This document shows positions 24,901 to 34,201 of a stretch of DNA of 64,000 nucleotides, in pieces. The first letter of the stretch is position 1. Each line of letters starts with the position of its first letter. The notes below the pieces were generated by a model. It ran no database searches and was not told where the DNA came from. It saw nothing but the letters and a program-made list of their open reading frames with translations. Both the position numbers and the translations under genes were made by a program. This DNA is from Kribbella amoyensis. GTDB lineage: Bacteria; Actinomycetota; Actinomycetes; Propionibacteriales; Kribbellaceae. The stretch covers positions 2,232,001 through 2,296,000 of the forward strand of contig NZ_VIVK01000001.1 in NCBI RefSeq assembly GCF_007828865.1, written 5' to 3'.

Positions 24901-26287
24901 CAGGGGCGATGTTCGCGTTCCGGCGGAACAGGTTGTCCGGGTCGTACTCCGCCTTGATCCGCGCCAGCCGCTCGTACTTCGGCCCGTACGCCGCCTGCAC
25001 CCGGTTGGCCTCGGACTCGCTCATCGCGTTGACGTAGCTGCCGACGCCGGCCGTGTGGGGTTGCAGCGAGGTCCACAGGTTCCGTACCCAGCCGCGGTCC
25101 GCGGCGAGTTCTTCGGGCGTCTGGCAGACCGCGATCATGAACACCGCCCACCGCGGTGACCGTCCACCCCCGAAGGCCGTGGCGTCTTCGTCGACCGCGG
25201 AGTACGCGTGGTCCAGCCGGTAGAGGAGCACCACCGATCCCGGCGAGGTCTTCCGCGGGAACCACTCGGTCAAGACGTCGATCGCGTCGGTCGACAGGCT
25301 CTCCAGGTAGCTGCCCTTGTCGTAGGCGAAGTGGCCCCACGCGTTCGCCTCGTCGATCAGCTGCTGCAGGGCTGTGTACGGCATCGGGGTGGCGAAGTCG
25401 AACAACGGGGTGAGCTCCGCCGCGAACCGCGCGACCACCTCCTCGTGCACCTCGGCCGACCCGAACCCGGTGATCAGCAACGCGTACCCCGGCTGCATCT
25501 GCAGGTGCTCCGGCACGAACGGCGCGGGTGGTGCGTTCAGCGCGGCGACCACCACGTTCACGTCCTGCGGCAGCTCCGGCACCAGCTCCTCGGCCAGCCG
25601 GAACATCGCGGCCCCCTGGTCCAGGCCGTAGAAGAGGATCGCCCACTGCACCAGCGGACCCACCTCGTGCAGCCGGAACTCGAACTCGGTGACGACGCCG
25701 AAGTTCCCGCCGCCACCGCGGATCGCCCAGAACAGGTCGGCATGGTCGTCGTCCGAGACCCGCAGGATGTCACCGGCCGCGGTGACCACCTCGGCGGACA
25801 CGAGGTTGTCGATGCTCATCCCGGCCTTGCGGGTCAGCCACCCCATCCCGCCACCGAGCGTGAGCCCGCCGACGCCGGTATGGCTGACCATGCCGGCCGG
25901 CACGGCTAGCCCGTGGGCCTGCGTCGCCGCGTCCAGCTGCCCGAGCAACGCGCCGCCGCCGACGCGGGCCCGCTTCGCCTCCGGATCCACCGTGACGTGG
26001 TTCAGCAGACTGAGGTCGATCATCAACCCGTCGTCCAGCACCGCGGTCCCGGCGGGCGAATGGGCGCCGCCGCGGACCGAGATCTCCAGCCCGTGCCGGG
26101 CCGCGTACCGCACCGCGGCGCTCACATCCGCCGCGCTCGTACAGCGCGCGATCGCCCCCGGCCGCCGGTCGACCGCGGCGTTCCAGATCCGCCGCGCCTC
26201 GTCGTACCCGCTCTCACCGGGCGCGAGAACCGGTCCGGCCACCTGCTCGCGTAAGTCGTCGAGCGCACTCCCTGCCAGCTGTGTCAT
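24896..26287 (-). CDS. FAD-linked oxidase of the BBE/vanillyl alcohol oxidase family
   Basis: 463 residues with a PP-loop FAD-binding domain (ISVRGGAHSPAG near 69-80, the His being the usual flavin-attachment site of berberine-bridge enzymes) and GLTLGGGMGWLTRKAG near 140-155. In place of the second Cys link there is RGGGGNFGVVTEFEF. The C-terminal YDPDNLFRRNANIAP matches the family ending. It is cytosolic. It would oxidise an alcohol or sugar with oxygen and release hydrogen peroxide; the substrate is unknown. It is convergent with the ACP cassette and not obviously part of it. Confidence 0.85.
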   Translation of the reverse strand: MTQLAGSALDDLREQVAGPVLAPGESGYDEARRIWNAAVDRRPGAIARCTSAADVSAAVRYAARHGLEISVRGGAHSPAGTAVLDDGLMIDLSLLNHVTVDPEAKRARVGGGALLGQLDAATQAHGLAVPAGMVSHTGVGGLTLGGGMGWLTRKAGMSIDNLVSAEVVTAAGDILRVSDDDHADLFWAIRGGGGNFGVVTEFEFRLHEVGPLVQWAILFYGLDQGAAMFRLAEELVPELPQDVNVVVAALNAPPAPFVPEHLQMQPGYALLITGFGSAEVHEEVVARFAAELTPLFDFATPMPYTALQQLIDEANAWGHFAYDKGSYLESLSTDAIDVLTEWFPRKTSPGSVVLLYRLDHAYSAVDEDATAFGGGRSPRWAVFMIAVCQTPEELAADRGWVRNLWTSLQPHTAGVGSYVNAMSESEANRVQAAYGPKYERLARIKAEYDPDNLFRRNANIAPA

Positions 26288-26447
26288 GACGTCCTCCCCG
26301 GAGTCGAGCCATCACCCTACGTGCTCGTCCCCTCGGGCGATGGTGCCTATCCACAACCCTCGCAGAGCCCTACGCCTTGAGGAAGCCCACTCGGCCGCTG
26401 TGGACAACCGCCGACCCGGATTTCGTGAACCTGGGAGACTGGGACGT

Positions 26448-27644
26448 GTGAGTGAAACGGAGATCCTGCGGCTGCTGCGGGAGGCGGTGACCGCTGCGGA
26501 CGTCGATCCGTACCTCGCCAAGCTCGGGCAGTTCGACGAGTCCGGTCCCGCGCTGGTGGACCAGGGGGTCACCGAGTTCCTGACCCAGCTGGTCCGGTCG
26601 GCCTGGGAGCGCGGCTGGGCCCCGGCGGACGTGGTCCAGCACGCTCGGCGGCAGCTGGAGTCCGGCGCGGAGCCGCTGCTGCTCGCCGTGATCGCTGCCG
26701 AACACCGCGCCTACAAGGCCGCCCTGGTCGACCCGCGCTGGAAGGACCAGCTCACCGACGTCGGGATCACCCGGCCGTTCCCGGCGTTCGAGCTGACCCA
26801 GTGGTCGGCGGGTCAGCGCCTCGGCCGGTACCTCGCGCTGCACCTGACGGTCGAGCTCGCCCGCTTCCTGTGGACCCTGCCCGGCCTGGCCCGGATCTTC
26901 CCGCTCCCCGGCTCGGCAGCTCGGACCGCGAAGCGCGCGGGATCCGCCGTCGACGGCAAGATGCTGGCCCGGATCCGCGGGCTGCTCGCGAAGGCGGAGG
27001 CGACCGAGTTCCCCGAGGAGGCGGAGGCGCTGTCGGGGAAGGCGCAGGAGCTGATGGCGAAGTTCTCCCTCGACCGCACCCTGGTCGAGGCCGGGCCCGA
27101 ACTGCCCGACGACTCAGGAGCGCGCCGGATCTGGGTGGAGACCCCGTACGTGTCGGCGAAGGCGCAGCTCGTCGGCGCGGTCGCGTCCGCCAACCGCTGC
27201 CGCACGGTCAGCATGGACGCGCTCGCCGTGGTCACCGTCGTCGGCGCCGAGCTGGACCTGCAACTGACCGAGCTGCTCGCGACTTCCCTGCTGGTCCAGG
27301 CGAATCGCGCAATGCTTGCCGCGGGCAAACACTTCGGTCATCGCGGCGAGTCCCGGACCAGGTCGTTCCGGCAGTCCTTCCTGATGGCGTACGCCCAGCG
27401 CATCGGCGAACGCCTGGAGGCGGTCACCGAGACGACCACCGAAGCGGCGCTCTCCGAGGCCGACCGGGATCGGCTGTTGCCCGTGCTCAGCAAGCGCGAG
27501 GAGCAGGTGGACGCCTTGTTCACCAAGCTGTTCCCGCAAACGGTGACCCGCCGGACCCGGATCACCAACGGCGCCGGCTGGCACGCAGGTCTCACCGCCG
27601 CCGAGCTGGCCCAGCTCCACCCGCACCGCCCGGTCTCACGCTGA
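26448..27644 (+). CDS. DUF2786 domain protein
   Basis: 398 residues starting at GTG 26448 behind a GGGAGAC sequence; a longer frame upstream overlaps the oxidase gene. Residues 175-225 carry DUF2786 (ARIRGLLAKAEATEFPEEAE and a following ELMAKFSLD). The rest is helical, with a segment rich in Arg and Glu near the end. DUF2786 occurs in actinobacterial proteins and phage-linked genes; its role is not known. The convergent MFS gene overlaps its last 9 bases. No signal peptide or membrane helix is apparent. Confidence 0.8.
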   Translation: MSETEILRLLREAVTAADVDPYLAKLGQFDESGPALVDQGVTEFLTQLVRSAWERGWAPADVVQHARRQLESGAEPLLLAVIAAEHRAYKAALVDPRWKDQLTDVGITRPFPAFELTQWSAGQRLGRYLALHLTVELARFLWTLPGLARIFPLPGSAARTAKRAGSAVDGKMLARIRGLLAKAEATEFPEEAEALSGKAQELMAKFSLDRTLVEAGPELPDDSGARRIWVETPYVSAKAQLVGAVASANRCRTVSMDALAVVTVVGAELDLQLTELLATSLLVQANRAMLAAGKHFGHRGESRTRSFRQSFLMAYAQRIGERLEAVTETTTEAALSEADRDRLLPVLSKREEQVDALFTKLFPQTVTRRTRITNGAGWHAGLTAAELAQLHPHRPVSR

Positions 27645-28811
27645 GTCCGTGCTCCGGGTCGCGGCGACTGTGGCCGCGATGAGGACCAGCACCACCGCGA
27701 GACCGGCAAGCCCGAAGGCCAGCGTGGTCGCCACAGCCAGGCCGCCCACCAGCAACGGCCCACCCGCGTCGCCCAACTCCCGGCCGACCTCGGCGGCACC
27801 CATCGTCCGGCCGAGGCGCTCCGGCGCGGTGTGCGCGGCGAGATGCGCGAACCCGATCGGCGTCGCCACCCCGGTCCCCAGCCCGACCAGGACCGCGGCG
27901 AGCGCGATCCCTACCAGGGTGGGGATCGCGGCCGCGCTGACCATCCCGGCCGCGGTCACCGTCAATCCACCGGCCATCCCGAGCCGGTCGCCCAGCCGGC
28001 CCGCGTCCCGAAGCCTGCCCGCGATCGGCTGTACCAGCGCAGCGGTTGCCGCAAGCAACGAAACTAGCGCGCCGGTGACGACCGGCCCGAGCCCGTCCCG
28101 CGCGCCCGCGACCGGGAGGAAGCCGACCCCGACGGCCAGCGCCGCGGTGGCCCCGGCCAAGGTCGCCGTCGGCCGCAGGAATCCGCCTGTACCGAGCTGA
28201 CGGGCCAGGTCCACGATGGTCTGCCGTTTCCGTGGCAACGGCTCGACCGTGGGCACCGCGATCGCGGCCCAGACCGCGACCAGGAGAGCCAGACCGCCGA
28301 GCGTCGCGAACAGCAGGGAGTACCCGCCGAGCGTGATCAGGACGCCGCCGATCACCGGGCCGAGCGTGTACCCGAGTCCCTTCCAGGCGCCGTATCCGCC
28401 GAAGGCGCGACCGTGTCCGGTACGGGGCGTCAGCCGGGCGACGAGGGCGCCTGCGGCCGGGGAGAACGCTGCTGCGGCTGCGCCCTGACCGAGGCGCGCG
28501 AGGAACACCAAGGCGGGATCACCCGACGGGACGAACGCGATCGAGGCGAGCGCGAACGCGATCAGCCCGCCGAGCAGGACCGGCCGCGGCCCGATCCGGT
28601 CCGCCAGCGATCCGAACACCGGCTTCAGCAGCACCTCGGCCCCGTCGTACACGGCCAGGATCAGGCCGAGCGTGAGCAGCGAGGCGTGCTGTTCGCCGGT
28701 GAAGCCGCCGAGGCTGGCCGCCACACTGTGCGCCCCGAAGGCCGTGACGAAACCCGCCGCGTACAACGGCAACAGCCGGGCGCGGCCCTGCTCGGTCACC
28801 TGCTCGCTCAT
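27636..28811 (-). CDS. MFS transporter, 12 TM
   Basis: 391 residues with twelve predicted helices. It shows the MFS signature between helices 2 and 3 (GSLADRIGPRPVLLGG near 70-85) and the repeat in the second half (RLRDAGRLGDRLGMAGG). The substrate cannot be told; the closest-looking groups are efflux and sugar/drug symporters. The ATG 28811 stands 21 bases before the terminator hairpin at 28833-28865, so it is transcribed on its own or from within that gap. Confidence 0.85.
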   Translation of the reverse strand: MSEQVTEQGRARLLPLYAAGFVTAFGAHSVAASLGGFTGEQHASLLTLGLILAVYDGAEVLLKPVFGSLADRIGPRPVLLGGLIAFALASIAFVPSGDPALVFLARLGQGAAAAAFSPAAGALVARLTPRTGHGRAFGGYGAWKGLGYTLGPVIGGVLITLGGYSLLFATLGGLALLVAVWAAIAVPTVEPLPRKRQTIVDLARQLGTGGFLRPTATLAGATAALAVGVGFLPVAGARDGLGPVVTGALVSLLAATAALVQPIAGRLRDAGRLGDRLGMAGGLTVTAAGMVSAAAIPTLVGIALAAVLVGLGTGVATPIGFAHLAAHTAPERLGRTMGAAEVGRELGDAGGPLLVGGLAVATTLAFGLAGLAVVLVLIAATVAATRSTDSA

Positions 28812-28832
28812 CGGTCCTCACCCAGCATGACA

Positions 28833-28865
28833 AAGCGGCGTGAGTCCGGGGGACTCACGCCGCTT
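28833..28865 (-). terminator. Strong 15-bp hairpin terminator of the GT2 gene at 28881
   Basis: AAGCGGCGTGAGTCC pairs perfectly with its inverted copy across a GGG loop. On the minus strand it lies 15 bases after the stop at 28881 and is followed by TTTG. Confidence 0.85.
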
Positions 28866-28880
28866 CGCCGAAGCAGTGGA

Positions 28881-29627
28881 TCAGGCCGCGACGCGGGCCG
28901 GCGCCGGACGGGGCCGGCGGCCGATCGTCTTCAGCCGGGTCTTGAGCACCAGCCGGATCATCTCCAGGCCGAGCGTGACGGTCTTGCCGAAGTCGCCGGT
29001 GACCGACGAGACGCCGACGCGGGCGTGGTAGTTCACCGGGATCTGCACCATCCGGGCCCGGGTGACCACGGAGATCAGCAGCATCTCCAGGCCGTACGCC
29101 GAACCGGGCAGCGTGGAGCGGTCCAGGATGGTCTGGACGTGCTCGCGGGTGATCACCCGGAAGGTGCAGCCGACGTCGCTCATCGAGGCGGTGTTGAACA
29201 GCACCTCGAGGAACTTGGCCACCGCCCAGTTGCCGAACTGCAGGAACCAGCCCATGTTGGCGCCGTCCCAGATGAAGTTCGAGACGGTCCGGGACCCCAC
29301 CACGACGTCGCACTCGGCCGAGAACGACAGCAGCTTCAGCAGGTCCTCGGGGTTGAACGTGCCGTCCGGCTCGCAGACGCAGACCAGGTCGGTGTCGACC
29401 TCGCGCAGCCCACGCTGGATCGCGGCGCCGTAGCCCTGCCGGGTCTCGATGATCTCCCGCGCGTTGGTACTGGCGACCTCCTCCGAGGTGCCCTCCGCGG
29501 CGTTGTTGTTGATCACCAGGATGTCGTCGACCACACCGAGCTTGTCGAACCGGCGGATGACGTCGGCGATGCTGTCCTTCTCGTTGTAGGTCGGAAGGAC
29601 CACGGACAGTGTTTTACCGTTGAACAC
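28881..29627 (-). CDS. GT2 glycosyltransferase, DPM1-like, soluble form
   Basis: 248 residues with the GT2 fold only: LSVVLPTYNEKDSIADVI near 8-25, VVDDILVINNN where most DPM enzymes have VDDGS, EPDGTFNPED as metal motif (DG replaces DxD's final Asp), and a late YHARVGVSSV. No C-terminal helices are present, unlike the GtrB-type enzymes at 2670 and 13821. It may transfer a sugar to a polyprenyl carrier or a growing chain. The next upstream gene on the same strand is a methyltransferase at 29662, 34 bases away, so both could share a transcript. Confidence 0.82.
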   Translation of the reverse strand: MFNGKTLSVVLPTYNEKDSIADVIRRFDKLGVVDDILVINNNAAEGTSEEVASTNAREIIETRQGYGAAIQRGLREVDTDLVCVCEPDGTFNPEDLLKLLSFSAECDVVVGSRTVSNFIWDGANMGWFLQFGNWAVAKFLEVLFNTASMSDVGCTFRVITREHVQTILDRSTLPGSAYGLEMLLISVVTRARMVQIPVNYHARVGVSSVTGDFGKTVTLGLEMIRLVLKTRLKTIGRRPRPAPARVAA

Positions 29628-29661
29628 GTTTCTGCACCTATCGGTTTGACCGGCGAGTCTG

Positions 29662-30345
29662 TCAGCGGGACGCGACGACGAGCATCTGCCCGGCCAGCGG
29701 CTTGATCGGGGAGCGCAGGTACCAGGGCACCACGAAGGTCAGGTTGCCGCCCTTGGACTTCAGCGTCAAAGGCATGAACTTCGGCTTCACCGCGTCGATC
29801 TTCCAGCCTTCGGCGACCAGGTAGTCCTGCAGCGACTGGTCGGTGAAGATCGAGACGTGGGTGAAGTCGTCGAAGTACCGGCCCGGGTTCAGCCGGAAGT
29901 TCGGCTGCATCAGGATCAGCCGGCCACCGGGACGCAGGACCCGCTTGGCTTCCGAGAGCAGCCGGTCCGAGGCATCCCGGTACAGGTGCTCGAGCAGGTT
30001 GGAGGCGAACACCACGTCGAAGGTGCCGTCCTCGAACTTGCCCAGGTCGGTGCAGTCACCGACCACCGGCTCGACGTGCGCGGCGGCGGCGCGGTCCACC
30101 GTGCTGTCGAGGTCCATCGCGACGACGCGCTTGGCCTTCACGTTGTTGGAGAAGTCGCACCAGCCGGCGCCGAGCTCGAGGACCTCGGCGTCCGTGCGGA
30201 CCCATCTCTGCAGGTAGTTGCAGAGGTGCTGCCAGATCTTGGTCCGGTTCGCGTTGTGCGCCAGACGTGTTTCGAAGTAGTTCGACACGTACGTGCCGTC
30301 CGGCTCGCCGTCCTGCGAGGCTTGGGCGAGGGGATCGTCGGACAA
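29662..30345 (-). CDS. SAM-dependent methyltransferase (class I)
   Basis: 227 residues from TTG 30345, with GAGGAG 7 bases before it; a longer frame from 30381 has no SD. The SAM domain shows VLELGAGWCDFSNN near 53-66, MDLDS, DVVFASNLLEHL (motif IV) and RVLRPGGRLILMQPNF. It is of the UbiE/ubiquinone-like small-molecule group and may methylate a sugar or lipid-linked intermediate. It lies just upstream of a GT2 gene and opposite the membrane protein at 30526, so it belongs to the glycan locus. Confidence 0.85.
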   Translation of the reverse strand: MSDDPLAQASQDGEPDGTYVSNYFETRLAHNANRTKIWQHLCNYLQRWVRTDAEVLELGAGWCDFSNNVKAKRVVAMDLDSTVDRAAAAHVEPVVGDCTDLGKFEDGTFDVVFASNLLEHLYRDASDRLLSEAKRVLRPGGRLILMQPNFRLNPGRYFDDFTHVSIFTDQSLQDYLVAEGWKIDAVKPKFMPLTLKSKGGNLTFVVPWYLRSPIKPLAGQMLVVASR

Positions 30346-30525
30346 GATAGCTCTCCTCGGAAGCGTGCGCCGTGCGCGCATCAGCGGGTCACCCTACCAG
30401 CGCTCCGGGTTATCCGCGCCCTGACCGCGTGGGTCTGCCCTCGCGACGGGGCTATGCTGCTGCCCGACCCGGCCGCCGCGCCCCGGCCCGTGCACTGTGC
30501 GTAATGCCCGTTTGTTAGGAGCCTG

Positions 30526-32799
30526 ATGTCACAGACCGCCGAGATGTCGTCCGCTGCGAAGACGGCACCTCCGGACAAGAGTACCGACGGGCGGTTCGGC
30601 CGGTGGTTCTCCACCGGTTTCAGCGCGTTGGTCCTGCTGGCCGCCACTGCCTTCTTCCTGGGCACGGCGGTGCAGGCGGATCTGCCGGCGAGCGCCGCGG
30701 TGATGGCGCTGCTGGGACTGGTGGTGACCCAGTTGTTCCCGGGCGTGTTGCTCTGGCGGGCCGTCCGGCCGAACCGGGGCTGGTGGATCGAGGACGTGAT
30801 GATGGGCCTCGCCATCGGCTTCATGCTGGCGATCGGCGCCCAGATCGTGGCCGGCCTGACCCAGCAGAAATGGCTTTCCGCCGCGCTTCCGCTGGCGTTG
30901 GCTGTTCTCCTACTGGCCGTCCCGCGCAGTCGCGCGCGGATTCGCCGAGTGCGGACCACGGCGGTGCCGTTGTGGTGGATGCCTGCGGTGGCAGCGACCG
31001 CGCTGTACGGCGTGCAGGATCTGCACCAGTACTACCACCGTGAGCCGCTGACCTGGACGAGCGGTTTCCGGGCCCCTTATATCGACGCGTACCTGCACCT
31101 GGCGCTGTCCGGCCAGCTGCAGCACCGCGGACCGACCAGCTTCCCCTGGGTCGAGAACGCCCCGATGGCGTACCACTGGTTCAGCCACGCGTGGATCGCC
31201 CAGGTGGCGACAGTCTCGGGCACCGGCCTGGACGAGGTGCTGTTCCGGTTCATGCCGGCCCTGATGCCGCTGGCGATCGTGCTCGTCGTCGCCATCGCCG
31301 CGGTCCGGATCACCGGCAAGCCGTGGACCGGTCCGGTCGCCGCCCTGCTCTGCATCGCCGGCTCCGAGCTGAACCTGTTCGGCATGTCGACGCTCGGCTA
31401 CCCGATGTCGCCGCTCTCGCCGAGCCTGGCCCCGTCGGTACCGCTGCTGATCGCGATCGTGATCCTGCTGGTGTTCCGCTGGCGCAACCAGATGGGCCGG
31501 CTCGGTCTGCTGCTGATCCCGCTGCTCGCGCTCGCCGCGTCCGGCACCAAGGGCTCGACGATGCCGCTGGTGGTGGCCGGGGTCGGGATGGCCTTCGTCG
31601 CGATGGCGCTGTTCGACCGGTCCCGGTTGAAGGGCCTGATCCTGGACGGGGTGCTCTGCGCGGGCGCGTTGATCCTCGCGCTGGTGGTCGTCTTCCAGGG
31701 CTCGGACTCCGGTCTGCACGTCCAGTTCCACGACGCCGCGATGGCGACCCCCGCGATCACCCGGGTCGGCGAGCTGACCACGACCACGATGGCGTTCTCG
31801 TCGATCGTCGCGGTCCTCGGCATCCTGGCCCGCGGGACCGGGTTGCTCTGGCGGCTGACCACCTCGGAAGGCCGGCGTGACCCGGTCACCTGGCTGCTGC
31901 TCGGCGCCGGATTCGCCGGGGCGGCCGCGGTCGCCGTCTTCGCCCACCCGGGCTCGAGCCAGTACTACTTCGCCCGCACCGCCGGCCCGCTGCTGGCGAT
32001 CGGGTCCGCGGTCGGTCTGGTCACCATGGTCGACAAGCTGCAGAGCCGGTGGTGGCGGGCCACCCTGATCGGCCTGGTGCTCGGCCCGTTCCTGCTGCTG
32101 CTGCCGATCTGGACGATCGGGGTGATCGTGCCGAACCACGGCGGCCTGATCCACGCCACCAAGATGATCGTCGTCGGCCTCGCGGTGCTGCTGGTCGCCG
32201 GCGCGATCGCCTGGTTCGTGACGCCACGGCAGCGGTTCACCGCGTTCTTCGCCGCGATGACGGTCGCCGTCCTGGCCGCCGGGGTCACTTCGGTGACCCG
32301 AACCCAGATCGAGGCGCTGCCGGTCCCGCCGCTCAAGCCGGTCAAGGCGACCGCGTACCTGGCGGTCGGCAAGGACCAGATCGAGGCGGCCCGGTGGATC
32401 CGGGACCACTCCGACGTCAACGACGTGGTGATGACGAACCGGCACTGCACCACCCCGATCGCGCCGAAGAAGTGCGACAGCCGCCGCTTCGTGGTCGGCG
32501 CTTTCTCCGAGCGGCAGATGCTGGTCGAGGCCTGGACGCCGACCGTCGAGGCGAACCGGCGCGGACCGAACGGCCGCGACTCGATCACGGTCGACTACTG
32601 GAAGCCGGAGATCCTGGAGCTGAACGACTCGTTCGTGGCCCAGCCGGACGCCGCCAAGGCCCAGCAACTGCGGGACCTCGGCGTGCGCTGGATCATGGTC
32701 GACTTCACCCGTCCGCACGCGAAGACCCTCGAACCGTTCGCCAAGGAACGGTTCCGCAACGGATACGCCGCCGTCTACGAGTTCCCCGAGGCAGGATGA
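30526..32799 (+). CDS. Large polytopic membrane protein of surface polysaccharide locus (paralogue 3)
   Basis: 757 residues with membrane helices from about residue 30 to 600. It shares with the proteins at 257 and 19472 the acidic/His loop (D187, H191), YHWFSH at 216-221, and in the tail TNRHC (C641) with a second Cys at 650, then SERQMLVEAW and LRDLGVRWIMVDF. The tail is more diverged than those of paralogues 1 and 2, and its Cys spacing is one residue longer. An SD (TTAGGAG) precedes the ATG. Its stop overlaps the RmlC-like gene, so it is co-transcribed with two deoxysugar enzymes, suggesting that this paralogue handles a rhamnose-type sugar; this is inferred. Confidence 0.82.
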   Translation: MSQTAEMSSAAKTAPPDKSTDGRFGRWFSTGFSALVLLAATAFFLGTAVQADLPASAAVMALLGLVVTQLFPGVLLWRAVRPNRGWWIEDVMMGLAIGFMLAIGAQIVAGLTQQKWLSAALPLALAVLLLAVPRSRARIRRVRTTAVPLWWMPAVAATALYGVQDLHQYYHREPLTWTSGFRAPYIDAYLHLALSGQLQHRGPTSFPWVENAPMAYHWFSHAWIAQVATVSGTGLDEVLFRFMPALMPLAIVLVVAIAAVRITGKPWTGPVAALLCIAGSELNLFGMSTLGYPMSPLSPSLAPSVPLLIAIVILLVFRWRNQMGRLGLLLIPLLALAASGTKGSTMPLVVAGVGMAFVAMALFDRSRLKGLILDGVLCAGALILALVVVFQGSDSGLHVQFHDAAMATPAITRVGELTTTTMAFSSIVAVLGILARGTGLLWRLTTSEGRRDPVTWLLLGAGFAGAAAVAVFAHPGSSQYYFARTAGPLLAIGSAVGLVTMVDKLQSRWWRATLIGLVLGPFLLLLPIWTIGVIVPNHGGLIHATKMIVVGLAVLLVAGAIAWFVTPRQRFTAFFAAMTVAVLAAGVTSVTRTQIEALPVPPLKPVKATAYLAVGKDQIEAARWIRDHSDVNDVVMTNRHCTTPIAPKKCDSRRFVVGAFSERQMLVEAWTPTVEANRRGPNGRDSITVDYWKPEILELNDSFVAQPDAAKAQQLRDLGVRWIMVDFTRPHAKTLEPFAKERFRNGYAAVYEFPEAG

Positions 32800-33359
32800 T
32801 GACCGGACCGACCGTCACCGAGACCACGATCCCGGGTGTGCTGCTCGTCGAACTGCAGGTGTTCGACGACGGTCGCGGCTGGTTCAAGGAGAGTTACCAG
32901 CGGGAGAAGCTGGAGAAGCTCGGCCTGCCCCGGCTGGAGATCGTGCAGAACAACGTCTCGTACAACGCCGAGGCCGGCGTCGTCCGCGGGATCCACGCCG
33001 AGCCGTGGGACAAGTACATCTCGCCCGCGTTCGGCAAGGTGTTCACCGCGATCGTCGACCTGCGCGAGGGCCCGAGCTTCGGCCGGCTGGAGACGTTCGA
33101 GCTGACGCCGAACCAGGGCCTGTACGTCCCGCGCGGTTGCGGCAACTCGTTCTGCACGCTGGAGCCGAACACGGTCTACAACTACCTGGTGAACGCGCAC
33201 TGGTCACCGGACGCGAAGTACACCCTGGTGAACCTGTTCGACCCGCAGCTGAACGTGCCGTGGCCGTTCCCGAAGGAGCAGCTCATCTACAGCGACAAGG
33301 ACGCCGGGCACCCGCTGCTCGAAGCCGTCGACCCGATCCGGCCGGACTGGGACGACTGA
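32796..33359 (+). CDS. RmlC-like dTDP-4-keto-6-deoxysugar epimerase
   Basis: 187 residues, typical for the RmlC cupin family. VRGIHAEPWDKY near 66-77 holds the catalytic His (RGLHxQ in standard RmlC), DLREG is the DxR motif, and VYNYLVNAHWSP the Tyr region. The change of HYQ to HAEPWDKY suggests a subfamily with altered substrate, perhaps an epimerase acting at one carbon only. ATG 32796 is preferred, with a second ATG one codon on. Its stop overlaps the next start (TGATG). It works with the reductase encoded downstream. Confidence 0.82.
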   Translation: MMTGPTVTETTIPGVLLVELQVFDDGRGWFKESYQREKLEKLGLPRLEIVQNNVSYNAEAGVVRGIHAEPWDKYISPAFGKVFTAIVDLREGPSFGRLETFELTPNQGLYVPRGCGNSFCTLEPNTVYNYLVNAHWSPDAKYTLVNLFDPQLNVPWPFPKEQLIYSDKDAGHPLLEAVDPIRPDWDD

Positions 33360-34198
33360 TGGCCGTCCTCGTCACCGGAGCCGGCGGCCAGCTCGGCAAG
33401 GCGCTCGGCGGCCGGCTCCCGGACGCCCGCCTGGTCACCTCGGCCGAGCTCGACATCACCTCGCGGCCCGCGCTGGACGCCTTCGACTGGACCGGGATCA
33501 CGGCGATCGTCAACGCCGCCGCCTGGACCGCGGTCGACAAGGCCGAGGACGCCGAGCACACCCTGTCCGCCTGGGACGTGAACGCGACCGGCGTGGCGAA
33601 CCTGGCCTGGCACGCGCGCCGGCTCGGGATCCCGCTGGTCCACGTGAGCACCGACTACGTGTTCGACAGCGCGGACGGATTCCTCGCCGTCGACCAGCGG
33701 ATCGACCCGCAGGGCGTCTACGGCATCACCAAGGCGGCCGGCGAACTCGCGGCCCGGCTCGCCCCGACGTACTACGTGGTCCGGACCAGCTGGGTCTTCG
33801 GCGACGGGCCGAACTTCGTCCGGACGATGCTGCGGGTCGGCGCCGACCGGGACGAGCTCACCGTGGTCGGCGACCAGTACGGGCGGCCGACGTACACGGT
33901 GGACCTGGCGGCGGCGCTGATCGGCCTGCTGGACAGCGGTGCGCCGTCCGGCACGTACCACGCGACCGGCGACGGCGACGTGGTGTCGTGGGCGGACTTC
34001 GCGGCCGCGATCCTGGAGAACTCGAGCTGCAAGGTCCGCCCGATCAGCTCCGAGGAGTACAGCGCGGGCAAGACCAACATCGCGCCGCGGCCGTCGAACA
34101 GCGCGCTCGACCTGTCCGCGCTGGAGGCGGCCGGCGTCCGGATGCGCGACTGGCGGCAGGCGCTCGCGGAGTACCTGCTGGAGACCGACCGCGGCTGA
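33359..34198 (+). CDS. rmlD: RmlD-like dTDP-4-dehydrorhamnose reductase
   Basis: 279 residues, an extended SDR: VLVTGAGGQLGKAL near 3-16 is the NADPH loop, STDYVFD near 97-103 and YGITKAAGE hold the catalytic Thr/Tyr/Lys set, and RTSWVFG follows as in RmlD. It should reduce the product of the RmlC-like epimerase to a dTDP-6-deoxyhexose. It is the last gene of the operon that begins with paralogue 3, and ends 4 bases before the convergent TetR gene. RmlA and RmlB are absent here, so the shared precursor comes from elsewhere, as for the WecE branch. Confidence 0.87.
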   Translation: MAVLVTGAGGQLGKALGGRLPDARLVTSAELDITSRPALDAFDWTGITAIVNAAAWTAVDKAEDAEHTLSAWDVNATGVANLAWHARRLGIPLVHVSTDYVFDSADGFLAVDQRIDPQGVYGITKAAGELAARLAPTYYVVRTSWVFGDGPNFVRTMLRVGADRDELTVVGDQYGRPTYTVDLAAALIGLLDSGAPSGTYHATGDGDVVSWADFAAAILENSSCKVRPISSEEYSAGKTNIAPRPSNSALDLSALEAAGVRMRDWRQALAEYLLETDRG

Positions 34199-34201
34199 CG
34201 G

